Positions 9,221 to 19,083 of a stretch of DNA of 64,000 nt are shown piece by piece. The stretch comes from Rhizobium grahamii (GTDB lineage Bacteria; Pseudomonadota; Alphaproteobacteria; Rhizobiales; Rhizobiaceae): positions 2,108,001 through 2,172,000 of the forward strand of contig NZ_CP043498.1 in NCBI RefSeq assembly GCF_009498215.1, written 5' to 3'. The position numbers and the translations under genes were made by a program. Below the pieces are notes generated by a model. It was not told the DNA's origin. It saw only the letters and a list, made by a program, of their open reading frames with translations, and made no database searches. Each line of letters opens with the position of its first letter. Positions within the stretch are counted from its first letter, which is position 1.

Positions 9221-9799
9221 TCAACCGATCTTGATTACTTTATCGGAAACGAACGAATAGGTCGGAATCGCCAGGTTCTGCGGCGCCGGGCCTTTTCGGA
9301 TGCGGCCGGCCGTATCATAGACCGAGCCATGGCAGGGACAGAACCATCCGTTGTATTCGCCGGCCTGGCCGAGCGGCACACAGCCGAGATGGGTGCAGGA
9401 ACCGATCATGACGATCCAGTTTTCCTTGTCCTTGCCGGCAGAACGGTCGATACCCGTTGCCTGCGCGTCAGCCGCGAGATTGGCGTTGCGCGCGATCGGA
9501 TCCTTGAGCTCCGCCAAGGGAACCTCGTCCGCAGCCTTCACTTCCTCAGGTGTACGGTTGCGGATGAAAATCGGCTTGCCGCGCCACTTGGCGGTCAGCG
9601 ACATACCGGGCTCAAGGCTGGAAACATCGACTTCGATGGATGCCAGAGCCAATGTCGAGGCATCCGGACGCATCTGATCGATAAACGGCCATGCGACCGA
9701 AACGGCGCCAACGGCGCCCGCCATGCCAGTGGTGAGATAAAGGAAATCACGGCGAGTGGGCTCGCCCGTGACCTCGCTTGTCGTTTCGTGTTCGCTCAC
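9221..9799 (-). CDS. petA: Rieske iron-sulfur subunit of the bc1 complex
   Basis: 192 residues from a GTG. The twin-arginine motif TRRDFLYLTTG precedes the single N-terminal anchor helix, as expected for a Tat-exported Rieske protein. The 2Fe-2S cluster is bound by CTHLGC and CPCHGS, with the usual insertion between them. It is the first gene of petABC; the promoter must lie in the 539-base gap upstream (9800-10338). Together the three proteins oxidise ubiquinol and feed cytochrome c. Confidence 0.97.
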   Translation of the reverse strand: MSEHETTSEVTGEPTRRDFLYLTTGMAGAVGAVSVAWPFIDQMRPDASTLALASIEVDVSSLEPGMSLTAKWRGKPIFIRNRTPEEVKAADEVPLAELKDPIARNANLAADAQATGIDRSAGKDKENWIVMIGSCTHLGCVPLGQAGEYNGWFCPCHGSVYDTAGRIRKGPAPQNLAIPTYSFVSDKVIKIG

Positions 9800-10338
9800 G
9801 GCTTAAACCATCCTCTACGCAAAGTTTTGCGGAACTCCGCCTTGCCCCTCACAGCGGCGAATCTGTCATGACACAATTCGACCATAGATTCCCCACCAAT
9901 CCGGCGCGTTCTATGCTTGATCGCAAATTATGTCCAGCCTTGGCAAGGCCATCCGGCCACAATGTCGCGGTAATTTCAGGTCGATTTTTAAAGACAATCA
10001 CATGCTTGCAACATTGCTGCGACGCACAAAACACTACGGCGCGGCGGCGCGCGGAAATACTGCCGCTAGACTATCGGCGCAGCTCCACGAAAGAGACTTT
10101 ATTCTGTGCGTGTCTCTTGGCTGCAGTCAGCAATATCCTTCCAGAGCGAAATACAATACTGGCCGTCCGGCTTCGCCTATAGCTTCCGGGCTGGCATTGC
10201 TTGCAAGTCTATAATGCCGAATGTCGCTCCGCTGCTGCGCGAACAGCAAGGTTTGCTTGCCCGGGCGTGGTGTCCGCGACATTTCTGCTCGCGAACGCAG
10301 CAACGCGCGAGGACGCCAGAATTAGCGGCGAGGCTCGC
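9800..10338. other. Non-coding gap upstream of petABC
   Basis: 539 bases between the petA start and the stop of the broken ABC exporter, both on the minus strand. No frame here has convincing protein character. It should hold the petABC promoter and the end of the exporter transcript. I could not identify a confident promoter, terminator or RNA gene in it. Confidence 0.5.
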
Positions 10339-12241
10339 TCAGAGGACCTTGATCTCCTCACCGGAGCTGCGAACCGCATCCTCCGGCAGGTCGGCCGCGA
10401 GAAACCCGCCGGACTGTCGCGCCCACAATTCGGCGTAGAGCCCGCGCTTCTGCAGAAGTGTTTCGTGCGTCCCCTCCTCGATGATCTTTCCGCCATCGAT
10501 GACGATGAGACGATCAAGCGCCGCGATGGTCGACAGCCGGTGCGCGATGGCGATTACCGTCTTTCCGTCCATGATCCGGTTGAGGTTCGACTGGATCGCC
10601 TCCTCGACCTCGGAATCAAGGGCCGACGTTGCCTCGTCGAGCACGAGGATCGGCGCATCCTTCAGCATCACGCGGGCGATCGCGATGCGCTGCCGCTGAC
10701 CACCTGATAGTTTGACGCCGCGCTCTCCCACATGCGCATCGAAACCCTTGCGACCCTGCTGATCCTGCAGGCGCTCGATGAAGCCGAGCGCCTCGGCCCG
10801 CCGGGCGGCCTCGATCAACCGCCCCTCGCCCGCGTCAGGTCGTCCGAAGAGGATGTTGTCTCGCACGGAACGATGCAGCAACGACGTATCCTGGCTGACG
10901 ACACCGATCTGCATCCGAAGCGACTCCTGCCGGACTGCGGCGATGTCCTGGCCATCGACCAGGATCCGCCCGCCTTCGAGGTCATAGAGCCTGAGCAGAA
11001 GGTTCACGAGAGTCGACTTTCCGGCCCCGACCGCCCCACGATGCCGACCTTCTCACCGGGACGAACCGTCAGCGAAAAATCGTCGATGACGCCTTTGCCT
11101 CTGCCATAGTGAAACGAGACATGCTCGAAGCGGATGCCGGGCTCCTTGATAACAAGGTCGGGCGCATTCGGCCGGTCCACCAGCCCCAGCGGCTGGGAGA
11201 TCAGCTCAGCGGAGTTCTGGATCGTCCCGAGATTGCGCATGATACCGTTGAACTGGGTCATCAGGCGCCCGAGCAGAAAGTTGAGGCGCAGCACCAGCGC
11301 CAGCGAAAACGCCACGGCGCCGGCGCTGATCAGCCCCTGAAGCCACAGATGAACGCTGAGCGCCGACATGCTGACGATCATGATGCCGGAGACCAGCGCC
11401 ATCGACGCACGAACACCGGTGATGAAGCGGGTAAAGCGCAGAACGGTTTCCTGGTAAAAATCGAAACCCTGCCGCATATAGCGGTCGCTCTCCTCGTCAC
11501 GGGCGAAGAGTTTCAGCGTCTGGATATTGCTGTAGGCGTCCACCATGCGGCCGTTGAGCATCGAGGCAGCCTCGGCGGTCTCGCGCGAATGAAAGCGGAT
11601 ACGCGGCACGAAGTATCGCGCCAGCAGGCCGAAGGCGCAAAGCCAGGCCAGCACCACGGCGGCTAGCGTAAAATCCAGGCGCGCGACCAGAACCAGCGTC
11701 GTGACCGCATAGATTCCGACGAACCAGACGCTCTCCATCAGCGACGTGACGAGGTCGCCGACAGCCTGCCCCGCCGACCAGACCTTGTTGACGACGCGGC
11801 CGGAAAAGTCGCTCTGGAAGAACGACAGCGACTGGCGGGAAACGTGCAGGTAGGACTGCCAGCGGGCGAGATTGTAGAAGCCCGGCGTGATCACCTGCTG
11901 ATCGACGAGCGCGATCAGGAGAGCCACGACGAAACGGACGATGCCGATCAGGATGAGCATGCCGAACAGTTCGGCACCATGTGCGGCCAGAAGTCCGCTC
12001 CACCCTGCAGAAGGAGTAATGGTCGCCAGAATATCGACGACACGACCGACGAACCAGAACAGCGCCGCCTCGATCGCGGCCGATAGTCCCCGAGCACGAG
12101 CATGGCGATGAACGGTGTTTTCGCCTGGCCGATGTAGAACGAAATGAACCCCAGGGTTGATCGCGGCGGCTGAATATTGTCGCGCGGAGCAAAGGGCTCA
12201 ATCCAATTTTCGAAGATACTAAAGAGTCGATTCAGGATCAT
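10339..12241 (-). pseudogene. ABC exporter (membrane plus ATPase fused), two frameshifts as read
   Basis: Three frames together describe one half-transporter of about 634 residues. Frame one (from 12241) gives ILNRLFSIFENWIEPF and the first helix, TPFIAMLVLG. After the C run at 12088-12091 homology moves to another frame, which gives the rest of the membrane domain (IGIVRFVVALLIALVDQ) and the start of the nucleotide-binding domain, to VGIVGRSG. There, in the middle of the Walker A motif (run 11025-11028), the frame breaks again; the last part has LLLRLYDLEGG, LSGGQRQRIAIARV and ILVLDEATSALD. Inserting one G (minus strand) at each point restores everything. It closely resembles the intact exporter at 12697-14550; the two may form a heterodimer. 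Real decay is possible, but both lesions look like homopolymer errors. Confidence 0.88.
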
Positions 12242-12326
12242 ATTTGCGGTATAGGCTTATAAGTCGGCCCGGGGAAGAAAAACGCCCGCCGGACAAACCT
12301 TATATTTTTGTAATTTTCGGTAACAT

Positions 12327-12343
12327 CAACGGCATCGCCGTTG
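12327..12343. promoter_or_regulatory. Short dyad upstream of the ribbon-helix-helix gene
   Basis: A perfect 7-3-7 inverted repeat (caacggc, atc, gccgttg) lies 60 bases before the ATG at 12404. Ribbon-helix-helix proteins commonly bind such sites in their own promoters. The assignment is inferred from position only. Confidence 0.35.
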
Positions 12344-12403
12344 CATGAAGCATAACTCGCCACAATCTCGGCGTAGGGTAGCATTTCACGGGAGACGGCC
12401 GCA

Positions 12404-12646
12404 ATGCAGACGAAGACGTTTACGTCGAGTATTCCCCTGCCGCTGGCGGAGAGGCTCGATGCGATTATCGAACAGTTCGAGATACCCTACGATCAGATTG
12501 TGACGGAGGCGATCACCGCCTGGATAGATAACGAGCAGGAGCGGCGCCTTGCCGCCTTGCGCGCCCTTGCCTCCGCCAATAGCATAGCAGTGGAAGGGCA
12601 TCGGATCATCGACTGGGCCGACAGCCTGTCAGGCGACAGCCACTGA
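12404..12646 (+). CDS. Orphan ribbon-helix-helix (CopG/antitoxin-like) protein
   Basis: 80 residues from ATG 12404, behind CACGGGAG. The N-terminus (TFTSSIPLPLAERLDAIIEQ) has the beta strand and first helix of a ribbon-helix-helix DNA-binding domain, and IPYDQIVTEAITAWIDNEQE forms the second helix. The tail VEGHRIIDWADSLS is like the toxin-binding tails of ParD/RelB-type antitoxins (pattern ...W..S...). No toxin gene follows: a terminator begins 15 bases after the stop and the next gene is a minus-strand ABC exporter. It may be a leftover antitoxin, a free-standing repressor, or one that controls the flanking exporters. Confidence 0.75.
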   Translation: MQTKTFTSSIPLPLAERLDAIIEQFEIPYDQIVTEAITAWIDNEQERRLAALRALASANSIAVEGHRIIDWADSLSGDSH

Positions 12647-12660
12647 TATCCATGAATTGA

Positions 12661-12695
12661 AAAAGCCCTCCCTGAACGGATCAGGGAGGGCTTTT
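12661..12695. terminator. Bidirectional intrinsic terminator
   Basis: A 15-bp perfect stem (12661-12675 / 12681-12695) with the 5-base loop acgga, A-rich on one arm and T-rich on the other. It sits between the converging ribbon-helix-helix gene and the ABC exporter and can end both transcripts. Confidence 0.9.
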
Positions 12696-12696
12696 C

Positions 12697-14550
12697 TTAT
12701 TCGGCCGCCGCTTCGGCGTCTTCGGAATCGGCTATGAAGCCGCCCGATTGCCGGTTCCACAGATCGGCATAGACCCCACCCTGCTGAACCAGACCCAGAT
12801 GCGTTCCCGCCTCGATGATCCTGCCGTTGTCGAGCACGATCAGGCGATCCATTTCCGTCAGCGTCGAGAGCCGGTGAGCAATGGCGATAACCGTCTTGCC
12901 TTCCATCAACGCGAACAGGTTCTCCTGGATCGCTGCTTCGACCTCCGAGTCGAGTGCCGACGTGGCTTCGTCGAGGACGAGGATCGGAGCATCCTTCAGG
13001 AACACACGGGCGATCGCGATCCGCTGGCGCTGACCACCTGACAGTTTCACACCACGCTCGCCGACCTGCGCATCGAGCCCCGTGCGCCCCTGCATGTCGA
13101 CCAAGCCCTCGATGAAGTCCCAGGCATTGGCGCGTTTTGCCGCCTGTATCACGTCGGCGTCCGAGGCGTCGGGGCGACCGTAGGCGATGTTGTCGCGGAT
13201 CGAGCGATGCAGCAGGGAGGTATCCTGCGTGACGACACCGATCAACTCGCGCAGGCTCTCCTGCGAAACGCCGGCAATGTCCTGCCCGTCGATCGTGATG
13301 CGGCCTGCCTCCAGATCGTAGAAGCGGAGAAGCAGGTTCATCAGCGTCGTCTTGCCCGCGCCCGAACGGCCGACCAGACCCACCTTCTCGCCGGGCTTGA
13401 TATCCAGCGAGAGGTTGTCGATGACGCCCTTGCCCTTGCCGTAGTGGAAGCGGATGTGATCGTAGTGGATCGCTCCCTTCTTCGCGGCAAGCTGTGGCGC
13501 ACCGGGCTTGTCGATGATGTCGTGCTGCTTCGTCATCATCTCCATGCCGTCATAGACCGTGCCGATGTTCTCGAACAGCGCCGAGACCTCCCACATGATC
13601 CACTGCGACATGCCGTTGACGCGCATCGCAAGACCAATGGCAATCGCGATGGCGCCAACGGAGATCTGGCCATTCAGCCAGAACCAGATGGACAGACCCG
13701 AGATCACGAACAGCGCAACGCAGTTGTTCATGTAGACGGAGATGTGGAAGAGCGTCACGCGGCGCATCTGTGCATGGACCGTTCCGAGGAACTCTTCCAT
13801 GCCGCTGCGAGCATAGGACTCTTCCCGGCCTGCATGCGAAAACAGCTTCACCGTGGCGATGTTCGTGTAGCTGTCGACCACGCGTCCGGTCATCATCGAG
13901 CGCGCATCGGCCTGCTGTGCCGCGATCTTGCGAAGGAGCGGCACGAAATAGGAAACGATGCCGACGTAGACGGCGAGCCAGACGAGGATCGGGATCATCA
14001 GCCGCCAGTCCGCGGCAGCAATGACGATGATCATCGTCAGGAAGTACGTGACCACATAGACGAAGACATCGAGGATCTTCATCACGGTCTCGCGCACGGC
14101 GAGCGACGTCTGCATCACCTTCGTCGCGACGCGTCCGGCGAACTCGTTGGCGAAAAAGGTCATGCTGTGGCGCAGCAGGAAGCGGTGCATCTGCCAGCGT
14201 GCGATCATCGGATAGTTGCCGAGAAGCACCTGGTGCATGATGAGCGAGTCCAGCCCCGCCGCAAGCGGCAGGCCGATGAGGATCAAGCCACCCATCCACG
14301 CAAGGCGCGGCCATTCATTCTGCAGGAACGTTGCCTTGTCGGCCTTGGTCAGCCAGTCGACGACATCGCCGAGGAACTGGAAGAGAGCCACTTCACCGAT
14401 GGCGATGAATGCCGTCAGCACGGCCATCATGCCGAGCCACGGCGCCGCCGGCTTGGTGTAATGCCAGCAGAAGGCAAAGAGTCCCCTCGGCGGAACGCTG
14501 GGTTCCTCTACGGGGAAGGGATTAAGGCGCTGTTCAAACCAGCCAAACAT
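12697..14550 (-). CDS. ABC exporter, membrane and ATPase domains fused
   Basis: 617 residues. The N-terminal 340 residues are an ABC type 1 membrane domain with about six helices (PWLGMMAVLTAFIAIGEVAL; YVVTYFLTMIIVIAAADW). The ATPase domain follows: Walker A VGRSGAGKTTLMNLL, signature LSGGQRQRIAIARVF, Walker B ILVLDEATSALD and switch His in AIAHRLSTL. All catalytic residues are intact. Such half-size exporters dimerise to export lipids, peptides or drugs; the substrate is unknown. The closely related, frameshifted copy at 10339-12241 on the same strand suggests a tandem duplication and possibly a heterodimer. Confidence 0.93.
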   Translation of the reverse strand: MFGWFEQRLNPFPVEEPSVPPRGLFAFCWHYTKPAAPWLGMMAVLTAFIAIGEVALFQFLGDVVDWLTKADKATFLQNEWPRLAWMGGLILIGLPLAAGLDSLIMHQVLLGNYPMIARWQMHRFLLRHSMTFFANEFAGRVATKVMQTSLAVRETVMKILDVFVYVVTYFLTMIIVIAAADWRLMIPILVWLAVYVGIVSYFVPLLRKIAAQQADARSMMTGRVVDSYTNIATVKLFSHAGREESYARSGMEEFLGTVHAQMRRVTLFHISVYMNNCVALFVISGLSIWFWLNGQISVGAIAIAIGLAMRVNGMSQWIMWEVSALFENIGTVYDGMEMMTKQHDIIDKPGAPQLAAKKGAIHYDHIRFHYGKGKGVIDNLSLDIKPGEKVGLVGRSGAGKTTLMNLLLRFYDLEAGRITIDGQDIAGVSQESLRELIGVVTQDTSLLHRSIRDNIAYGRPDASDADVIQAAKRANAWDFIEGLVDMQGRTGLDAQVGERGVKLSGGQRQRIAIARVFLKDAPILVLDEATSALDSEVEAAIQENLFALMEGKTVIAIAHRLSTLTEMDRLIVLDNGRIIEAGTHLGLVQQGGVYADLWNRQSGGFIADSEDAEAAAE

Positions 14551-14936
14551 TGAAAATGCTCCGAAACTTCAGCGTTCCGGCCGCCCTGCCCGCGCAAAAC
14601 GCCGCGCGAAGGCACAAATCGGGAACCGGACGTTCAAAGGGCGAGGCCGTCCCGGCCGCGCAATGGATCAAAAATGGGGATTCAGGAAGGAAATGGCACT
14701 AGGCGTGCCAGGTCGCCAGTCGTGGATTCACGCATCGAGAGCGCATACGCGGCAATACTTCCATCTTGGCGCTCCCTTCTGGCGATTAAAAGATGTGCAC
14801 CGATAACGCGAATTCGCCCAAAATTCCAGCCCCTATTTGCCGAAAAACGGGCAAATAGCCACCAATACGGGGGCTGTTGCGCCTGCAGCACTGCTGCAAT
14901 AGGTAGATTTTCGCAAGACAACATGGCAGCAGCGAC
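14551..14936. other. Divergent promoter region with two dyads
   Basis: 386 bases between the exporter start (minus) and trmL (plus). No coding potential is evident. It contains a 9-8-9 hairpin (ctatttgcc / ggcaaatag, 14833-14858) and a 7-1-7 palindrome (tgcagca c tgctgca, 14884-14898) that ends 38 bases before trmL. Either could be an operator or part of a leader; I see no classical riboswitch. Confidence 0.45.
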
Positions 14937-15398
14937 ATGACAGATCTCCGGATAGCACTCTACCAACCTGATATCGCCGGCAATACGGGGACGATCCTCC
15001 GGCTTGCCGCATGCCTCGGTTTTGCGGTCGATATCATCGAGCCTGCGGGCTTCGACATTTCAGACCGGAACCTGAAGCGCGCGGGCATGGACTATATTGC
15101 CAGCGCGGCGTTGACCCGTCACATAACCTGGGGCCATTTCGACACGTGGCGGCAGACCACGAACCGCCGTCTGGTTCTTGCCTCGACCAAGGCATCCGGC
15201 CGCTATACCGACTTCGCCTTTCGCCCAGATGATATCCTGCTTTTCGGCCGCGAAAGCGCTGGCGTTCCTGACAATGTGCATGATCGGTCGGACGCGCGGA
15301 TCCTTATTCCAATGGTGGAAGGACAGAGATCGATCAACGTCGCCGTGTCGGCAGCAATGATTGTCGGCGAGGCAATGCGACAGACAGCCTGGTCCTGA
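14937..15398 (+). CDS. trmL: tRNA (cytidine(34)-2'-O)-methyltransferase
   Basis: 153 residues, full length for TrmL. It is a SPOUT-class enzyme that methylates the ribose of the wobble base in certain leucine tRNAs, using SAM. Visible are ALYQPDIAGNTGTILRLAAC at the N-terminus, DILLFGRESAGVP, and the C-terminal trefoil knot ILIPMVEGQRSINVAVSAA. Its start is well separated from the exporter. In other rhizobia trmL tends to lie near the bc1 genes and hemF, as here. Confidence 0.95.
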   Translation: MTDLRIALYQPDIAGNTGTILRLAACLGFAVDIIEPAGFDISDRNLKRAGMDYIASAALTRHITWGHFDTWRQTTNRRLVLASTKASGRYTDFAFRPDDILLFGRESAGVPDNVHDRSDARILIPMVEGQRSINVAVSAAMIVGEAMRQTAWS

Positions 15399-15599
15399 GA
15401 AGCTGCGGCAGGCCAGCGCCGGTACTGTCCCAGAATATGTCGCAGACGGCATTGTGAATCCGTCAAAGGCGCGTATAGTTGTTAGCCGGACAACAAAAGA
15501 TGCATGTGAATCGCTGTGATTTCAGTGCTTTGAGCGCATCCGCGCTCGACGCCGTGAGCCGCCTTCATCATGCCGAAGGAAAGAAAAAGACGCGTCGGC

Positions 15600-17246
15600 A
15601 TGGAATCCACTATCGTCATGATCAACCTGTTCGGCGCCGTGGCCTTGCTGCTGTTCGGCCTGGCGCAGGTGAAGGATGGCGTGTCGCGCGCGTTCGGCGC
15701 CAAGCTGAGGACAGGCCTTGCATCTGGCACGCGCAGCGGCGCGCGCTCCTTCCTGTCAGGCTTCCTTGCCACAATCGCCCTGCAGAGCTCGACCGCCACG
15801 GCCCTGATGGTCTCGTCCTTCGTCGAGCGCGAGCTGGTCAGGCCGCGCATGGCGCAGATCGTGCTGCTCGGCGCCAATGTCGGCACGGCGGTGACGGCGT
15901 GGATCGTGGCAACCGGCATTGAATGGCTGTCGCCGCTCGTCATCCTTGCCGGCATCGTTCTCTACAGAAGCGGCTCGTCCTCCCGGCAGGGCGCAGGCAC
16001 GGCGCTGATCGGCATTGGCCTCATGCTTCTTTCCCTACATCTGCTCAGCAGCGCCACAGAACCGATGCGCCAGTCACCTGCCCTGGCAGCCTTCATCGGC
16101 CTGCTCGACAATGCCTGGCCGGTTGCATTGGCCTTTTCGGCAGGTATCGCTTTCATCTCCTCTTCCAGCCTCGCCGCTGTTGTCCTTATCCTGTCACTGG
16201 CTTCGACCGGGATCCTGTCCGCCGGGCTGATCGTCGTGCTTGTGCTCGGCGCGAACCTCGGCGGCGCCATTCCACCGGTCATCGCCTCTCTTACCGGCTC
16301 CGCGGCATCAAGACGGGTCACAATCGGCAACCTCATCGTTCGCGCGATCGGCTGCCTTCTGATGCTTCCGATTGCCGGCTACGCTGCCGAAGCATTGGAA
16401 ATGTTGTCGCTGGCGCCCGCCAAGCTGCCGGTGGACATCCATTTGTGCTTCAACGTCCTTCTGGCCGCCCTCGCCTGGCCGTTCGCGCCGTTGCTGTCCA
16501 AACTGATGCAGAAGCTCGTTTCTGACGATGCGCAACCCGACGACGCGCCGCGATACCTCGACGAGCACGAACTGGCGACGCCTGTCGTGGCACTCGCCAG
16601 CGCGACGCGGGAAGTGCTCGGCGTCGGCGACCTGATCGAGCGCATGCTGTTGCGGACATCTGCCTCCTTCGAACGAAACGATCTGAAAAAGCTAGGCGAA
16701 ATTCCGTCGTTGGAACGGCGGGTCGACAAGCTTCAGCAGGAGGTCAAGATCTACCTGTCGAAACTCGGCCGCGCCGGCCTCAGCGAGGAGGACGGTCGCC
16801 GCTCCATCGTCATCATCGACTACGCTATCAACCTAGAGCATATCGGCGACATCATCGAGAAGGGACTGCTGCCGCAGATCACCAAGAAAGTCTCCCTCGG
16901 CCTCAAGTTCTCCGACGACGGCTACGCCGAACTGACAAAGCTGTTCCACCTGACAATCGACAACCTGCGCATTGCCCAGACAATCTTCGTCACGCGCGAC
17001 TTCAACCTCGCCAAGCAATTGATGGAGGTGAAGGTGGAGGTGAGACACATGGAAAAGAGGTCCTCGGAGCGCCATCTGGAACGACTGAGGGATGGCCGCG
17101 CCGACAGCCTGCAGACAAGTTCACTGCATCTGGACATGCTGCGCGACCTGAAGCGCATCAACGCCCACATCGTTTCCGTCGCGCATCCAATCCTCGACGA
17201 AAGCGGCCTTCTGATCGAAAGCCGCCTGCGCAATCCCGCCGAGTAA
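15600..17246 (+). CDS. Na/Pi-cotransporter (PNaS) family protein with PhoU-like tail
   Basis: 548 residues from ATG 15600; an ATG 10 codons upstream is possible but has no better ribosome site. The N-terminal 320 residues form the duplicated membrane fold of the family: the first repeat has TIALQSSTATALMV with the QSSTAT motif, and the second has GIAFISSSSLAAVVLIL, where Ser replaces the usual Gln. The C-terminal 230 residues are charged and helical, with PhoU-like helices (RRVDKLQQEVKIYLSKL, INLEHIGDIIEKGL). Relatives move phosphate with sodium, but many bacterial ones are unproven. No pho genes are adjacent. Confidence 0.88.
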   Translation: MESTIVMINLFGAVALLLFGLAQVKDGVSRAFGAKLRTGLASGTRSGARSFLSGFLATIALQSSTATALMVSSFVERELVRPRMAQIVLLGANVGTAVTAWIVATGIEWLSPLVILAGIVLYRSGSSSRQGAGTALIGIGLMLLSLHLLSSATEPMRQSPALAAFIGLLDNAWPVALAFSAGIAFISSSSLAAVVLILSLASTGILSAGLIVVLVLGANLGGAIPPVIASLTGSAASRRVTIGNLIVRAIGCLLMLPIAGYAAEALEMLSLAPAKLPVDIHLCFNVLLAALAWPFAPLLSKLMQKLVSDDAQPDDAPRYLDEHELATPVVALASATREVLGVGDLIERMLLRTSASFERNDLKKLGEIPSLERRVDKLQQEVKIYLSKLGRAGLSEEDGRRSIVIIDYAINLEHIGDIIEKGLLPQITKKVSLGLKFSDDGYAELTKLFHLTIDNLRIAQTIFVTRDFNLAKQLMEVKVEVRHMEKRSSERHLERLRDGRADSLQTSSLHLDMLRDLKRINAHIVSVAHPILDESGLLIESRLRNPAE

Positions 17247-17255
17247 AGAGAACCC

Positions 17256-17519
17256 TCAATCGGCTGAAGGAAGGCGCCGCATGGTGAACTCGATGCGGTC
17301 GCCATCAAGCTGCCGCCAGCTTTCTACTTCGGTCCAATATGCCGCCTTGGGATACTCGTCGAACCACTCACGCGCCTTGGCCCGCGCCTCAAGCAAATTG
17401 AGGCAATATGTCTGCCGCACGAAACGTTGATTCGTCCGGGCGGGAGTACCTTCCGCCCGGTGGGTAGCAATCCGTCGCTTCAACCCGTCGAAGGACGGCG
17501 GTCCAGGGATTTTCGTCAT
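17256..17519 (-). CDS. Small conserved-looking hypothetical protein
   Basis: 87 residues, ATG with GAGG about 8 bases upstream. It is soluble with no signal peptide and a mixed helical composition (LNLLEARAKAREWFDEYPKA). It converges on the Na/Pi gene and is divergent from hemF. I do not recognise a family. The codon use looks like the neighbours', and the protein is rich in aromatic residues (W, Y, F) in a way shadow frames rarely are, so it is probably real. Confidence 0.6.
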   Translation of the reverse strand: MTKIPGPPSFDGLKRRIATHRAEGTPARTNQRFVRQTYCLNLLEARAKAREWFDEYPKAAYWTEVESWRQLDGDRIEFTMRRLPSAD

Positions 17520-17696
17520 AAGTCTACCTCTGAGAGAAAAGGTAGTATTGAAAAACGCTTTTTGCGAGTCGAATCTGAGCCGGCCTCACGGCGTGGTTCC
17601 CGCTGCTGGCGAGCGCGGAATGCAACTGCTATCAGGAAGCAACAGTGACAGACGACGAGTCGTATCGAGGATGCAGGCTCACCGGAGACGACGATT

Positions 17697-18611
17697 ATGG
17701 AACGACCAGACCTGCCGATCGGCTTGCCTGAGGACATCGAGGAAAAGAAGACGGCCGCCCGGACATGGTTCGAAGGGCTCCGCGATGCGATCTGCGCCTC
17801 CTTCGAAACGCTCGAGGACGAGCTGACAGGTCCGCTTTCCGATCGCGATCCTGGCCGCTTCGTGGCTAAGGACTGGGAGCGAGAGAACGGCGCCGGTGGC
17901 GGCGGGCGGATGTCGATGATGCACGGCCGCGTTTTCGAGAAGGTGGGCGTCCATACCTCCACCGTCTACGGCGAATTCGCACCGGATCTGCGCGCGCAAA
18001 TGCCGGGCGCCAAGGAAGATCCACGCTTCTGGGCATCGGGGATTTCGCTAATCGCCCATCCCGTCAATCCGAACGTTCCTGCCGTTCACATGAACACCCG
18101 CATGGTCGTCACATCCAGCCGCTGGTTCGGCGGCGGAGCGGACCTGACCCCCGTGCTCGATCGGCGGCGCGACCAGGAAGACGAGGACAGCCGCCTCTTC
18201 CACAAGGCGATGGAAATTGCCTGTCGCAGCCACTCCGCTGTCGCCGACTACGCGGCATACAAGCAGTGGTGCGACGACTACTTCTTTCTGAAGCATCGGA
18301 ACGAGCATCGCGGCATCGGTGGGATCTTTTACGACTGGCTGCATTCCGGCGAGGAGATCGGTGGCTGGGACGCCGATTTCGCCTTCACGCGCGACGTCGG
18401 CCGCGCGTTTTCCATGGTTTATCCACGGATTGTTCGCGCCAACTTCAATAAACAGTGGACAGAACAGGATCGTGAAGAACAATTGATTCGCCGAGGACGC
18501 TATGTGGAGTTCAATCTCCTCTATGATCGTGGAACGATCTTCGGCCTGAAGACGGGAGGAAATGTCGAGTCCATTCTTTCATCACTGCCCCCTATGGTGC
18601 GCTGGCCGTAA
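17697..18611 (+). CDS. hemF: Oxygen-dependent coproporphyrinogen III oxidase
   Basis: 304 residues, normal length. HemF carries out the aerobic oxidative decarboxylation of coproporphyrinogen III to protoporphyrinogen IX in heme synthesis. Diagnostic stretches are [31 protein letters not shown] with the catalytic-site histidine, [27 protein letters not shown] and [16 protein letters not shown]. No anaerobic-control box could be recognised upstream. It fits with petABC (heme proteins) in the same 20 kb but is not in an operon with them. Confidence 0.98.
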   Translation: MERPDLPIGLPEDIEEKKTAARTWFEGLRDAICASFETLEDELTGPLSDRDPGRFVAKDWERENGAGGGGRMSMMHGRVFEKVGVHTSTVYGEFAPDLRAQMPGAKEDPRFWASGISLIAHPVNPNVPAVHMNTRMVVTSSRWFGGGADLTPVLDRRRDQEDEDSRLFHKAMEIACRSHSAVADYAAYKQWCDDYFFLKHRNEHRGIGGIFYDWLHSGEEIGGWDADFAFTRDVGRAFSMVYPRIVRANFNKQWTEQDREEQLIRRGRYVEFNLLYDRGTIFGLKTGGNVESILSSLPPMVRWP

Positions 18612-18711
18612 TCGGGGAAAGTGTGATCGAGGTGCTCGGAATGCTTTCAATTCGGAGGGTTGAGTAGTAACCTAGCAAACGTTCGTGCGTAACAATCGGA
18701 GGAGGATTGTC

Positions 18712-18972
18712 ATGACGATACAAAGTGGATCACCGTCGGCGGCGGGGATTCAGCAGACACCGCGCATTATCGACGCACCTGAGTTCCTGCAAAGAATTGC
18801 GGAACAGATGCGAGCGAAAAGCGGGTCCGACCTGCCCCTTTCCTGCTATGTCGAGCAAGTGAAACTACAACTCGCCAGCGGCCGTTCCCCTGAAGAACTG
18901 TCCAATCTGGCCAAGGGCCAGGACAATCAGGTGAACACGGAATGCTACCGCGCCTGGGCTATGCCCGAATAG
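18712..18972 (+). CDS. Small hypothetical protein
   Basis: 86 residues from ATG 18712, behind a strong GGAGGAGG site. It has no signal peptide or membrane segment. The middle is helical (DAPEFLQRIAEQMRAKSG), and there is one Cys in LPLSCYVEQVK and another in VNTECYRAWAMPE. I do not recognise a domain. The excellent ribosome site and the position between hemF and another short gene support a real gene. Confidence 0.65.
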   Translation: MTIQSGSPSAAGIQQTPRIIDAPEFLQRIAEQMRAKSGSDLPLSCYVEQVKLQLASGRSPEELSNLAKGQDNQVNTECYRAWAMPE

Positions 18973-19083
18973 CATCCAGTTGCCGGCCGGCGCAGCAACC
19001 GGCCGGAACCTTCTTGCCCCTTCGAGCATTGACCTGGACCGTCACCCGCGTGACATCGGGTAGACCCAAGACAGGAGGACGGA

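Noticed and set aside
12404..12646. Toxin-antitoxin pair
   Set aside because: Only an antitoxin-like protein exists; a terminator and an unrelated gene follow directly.
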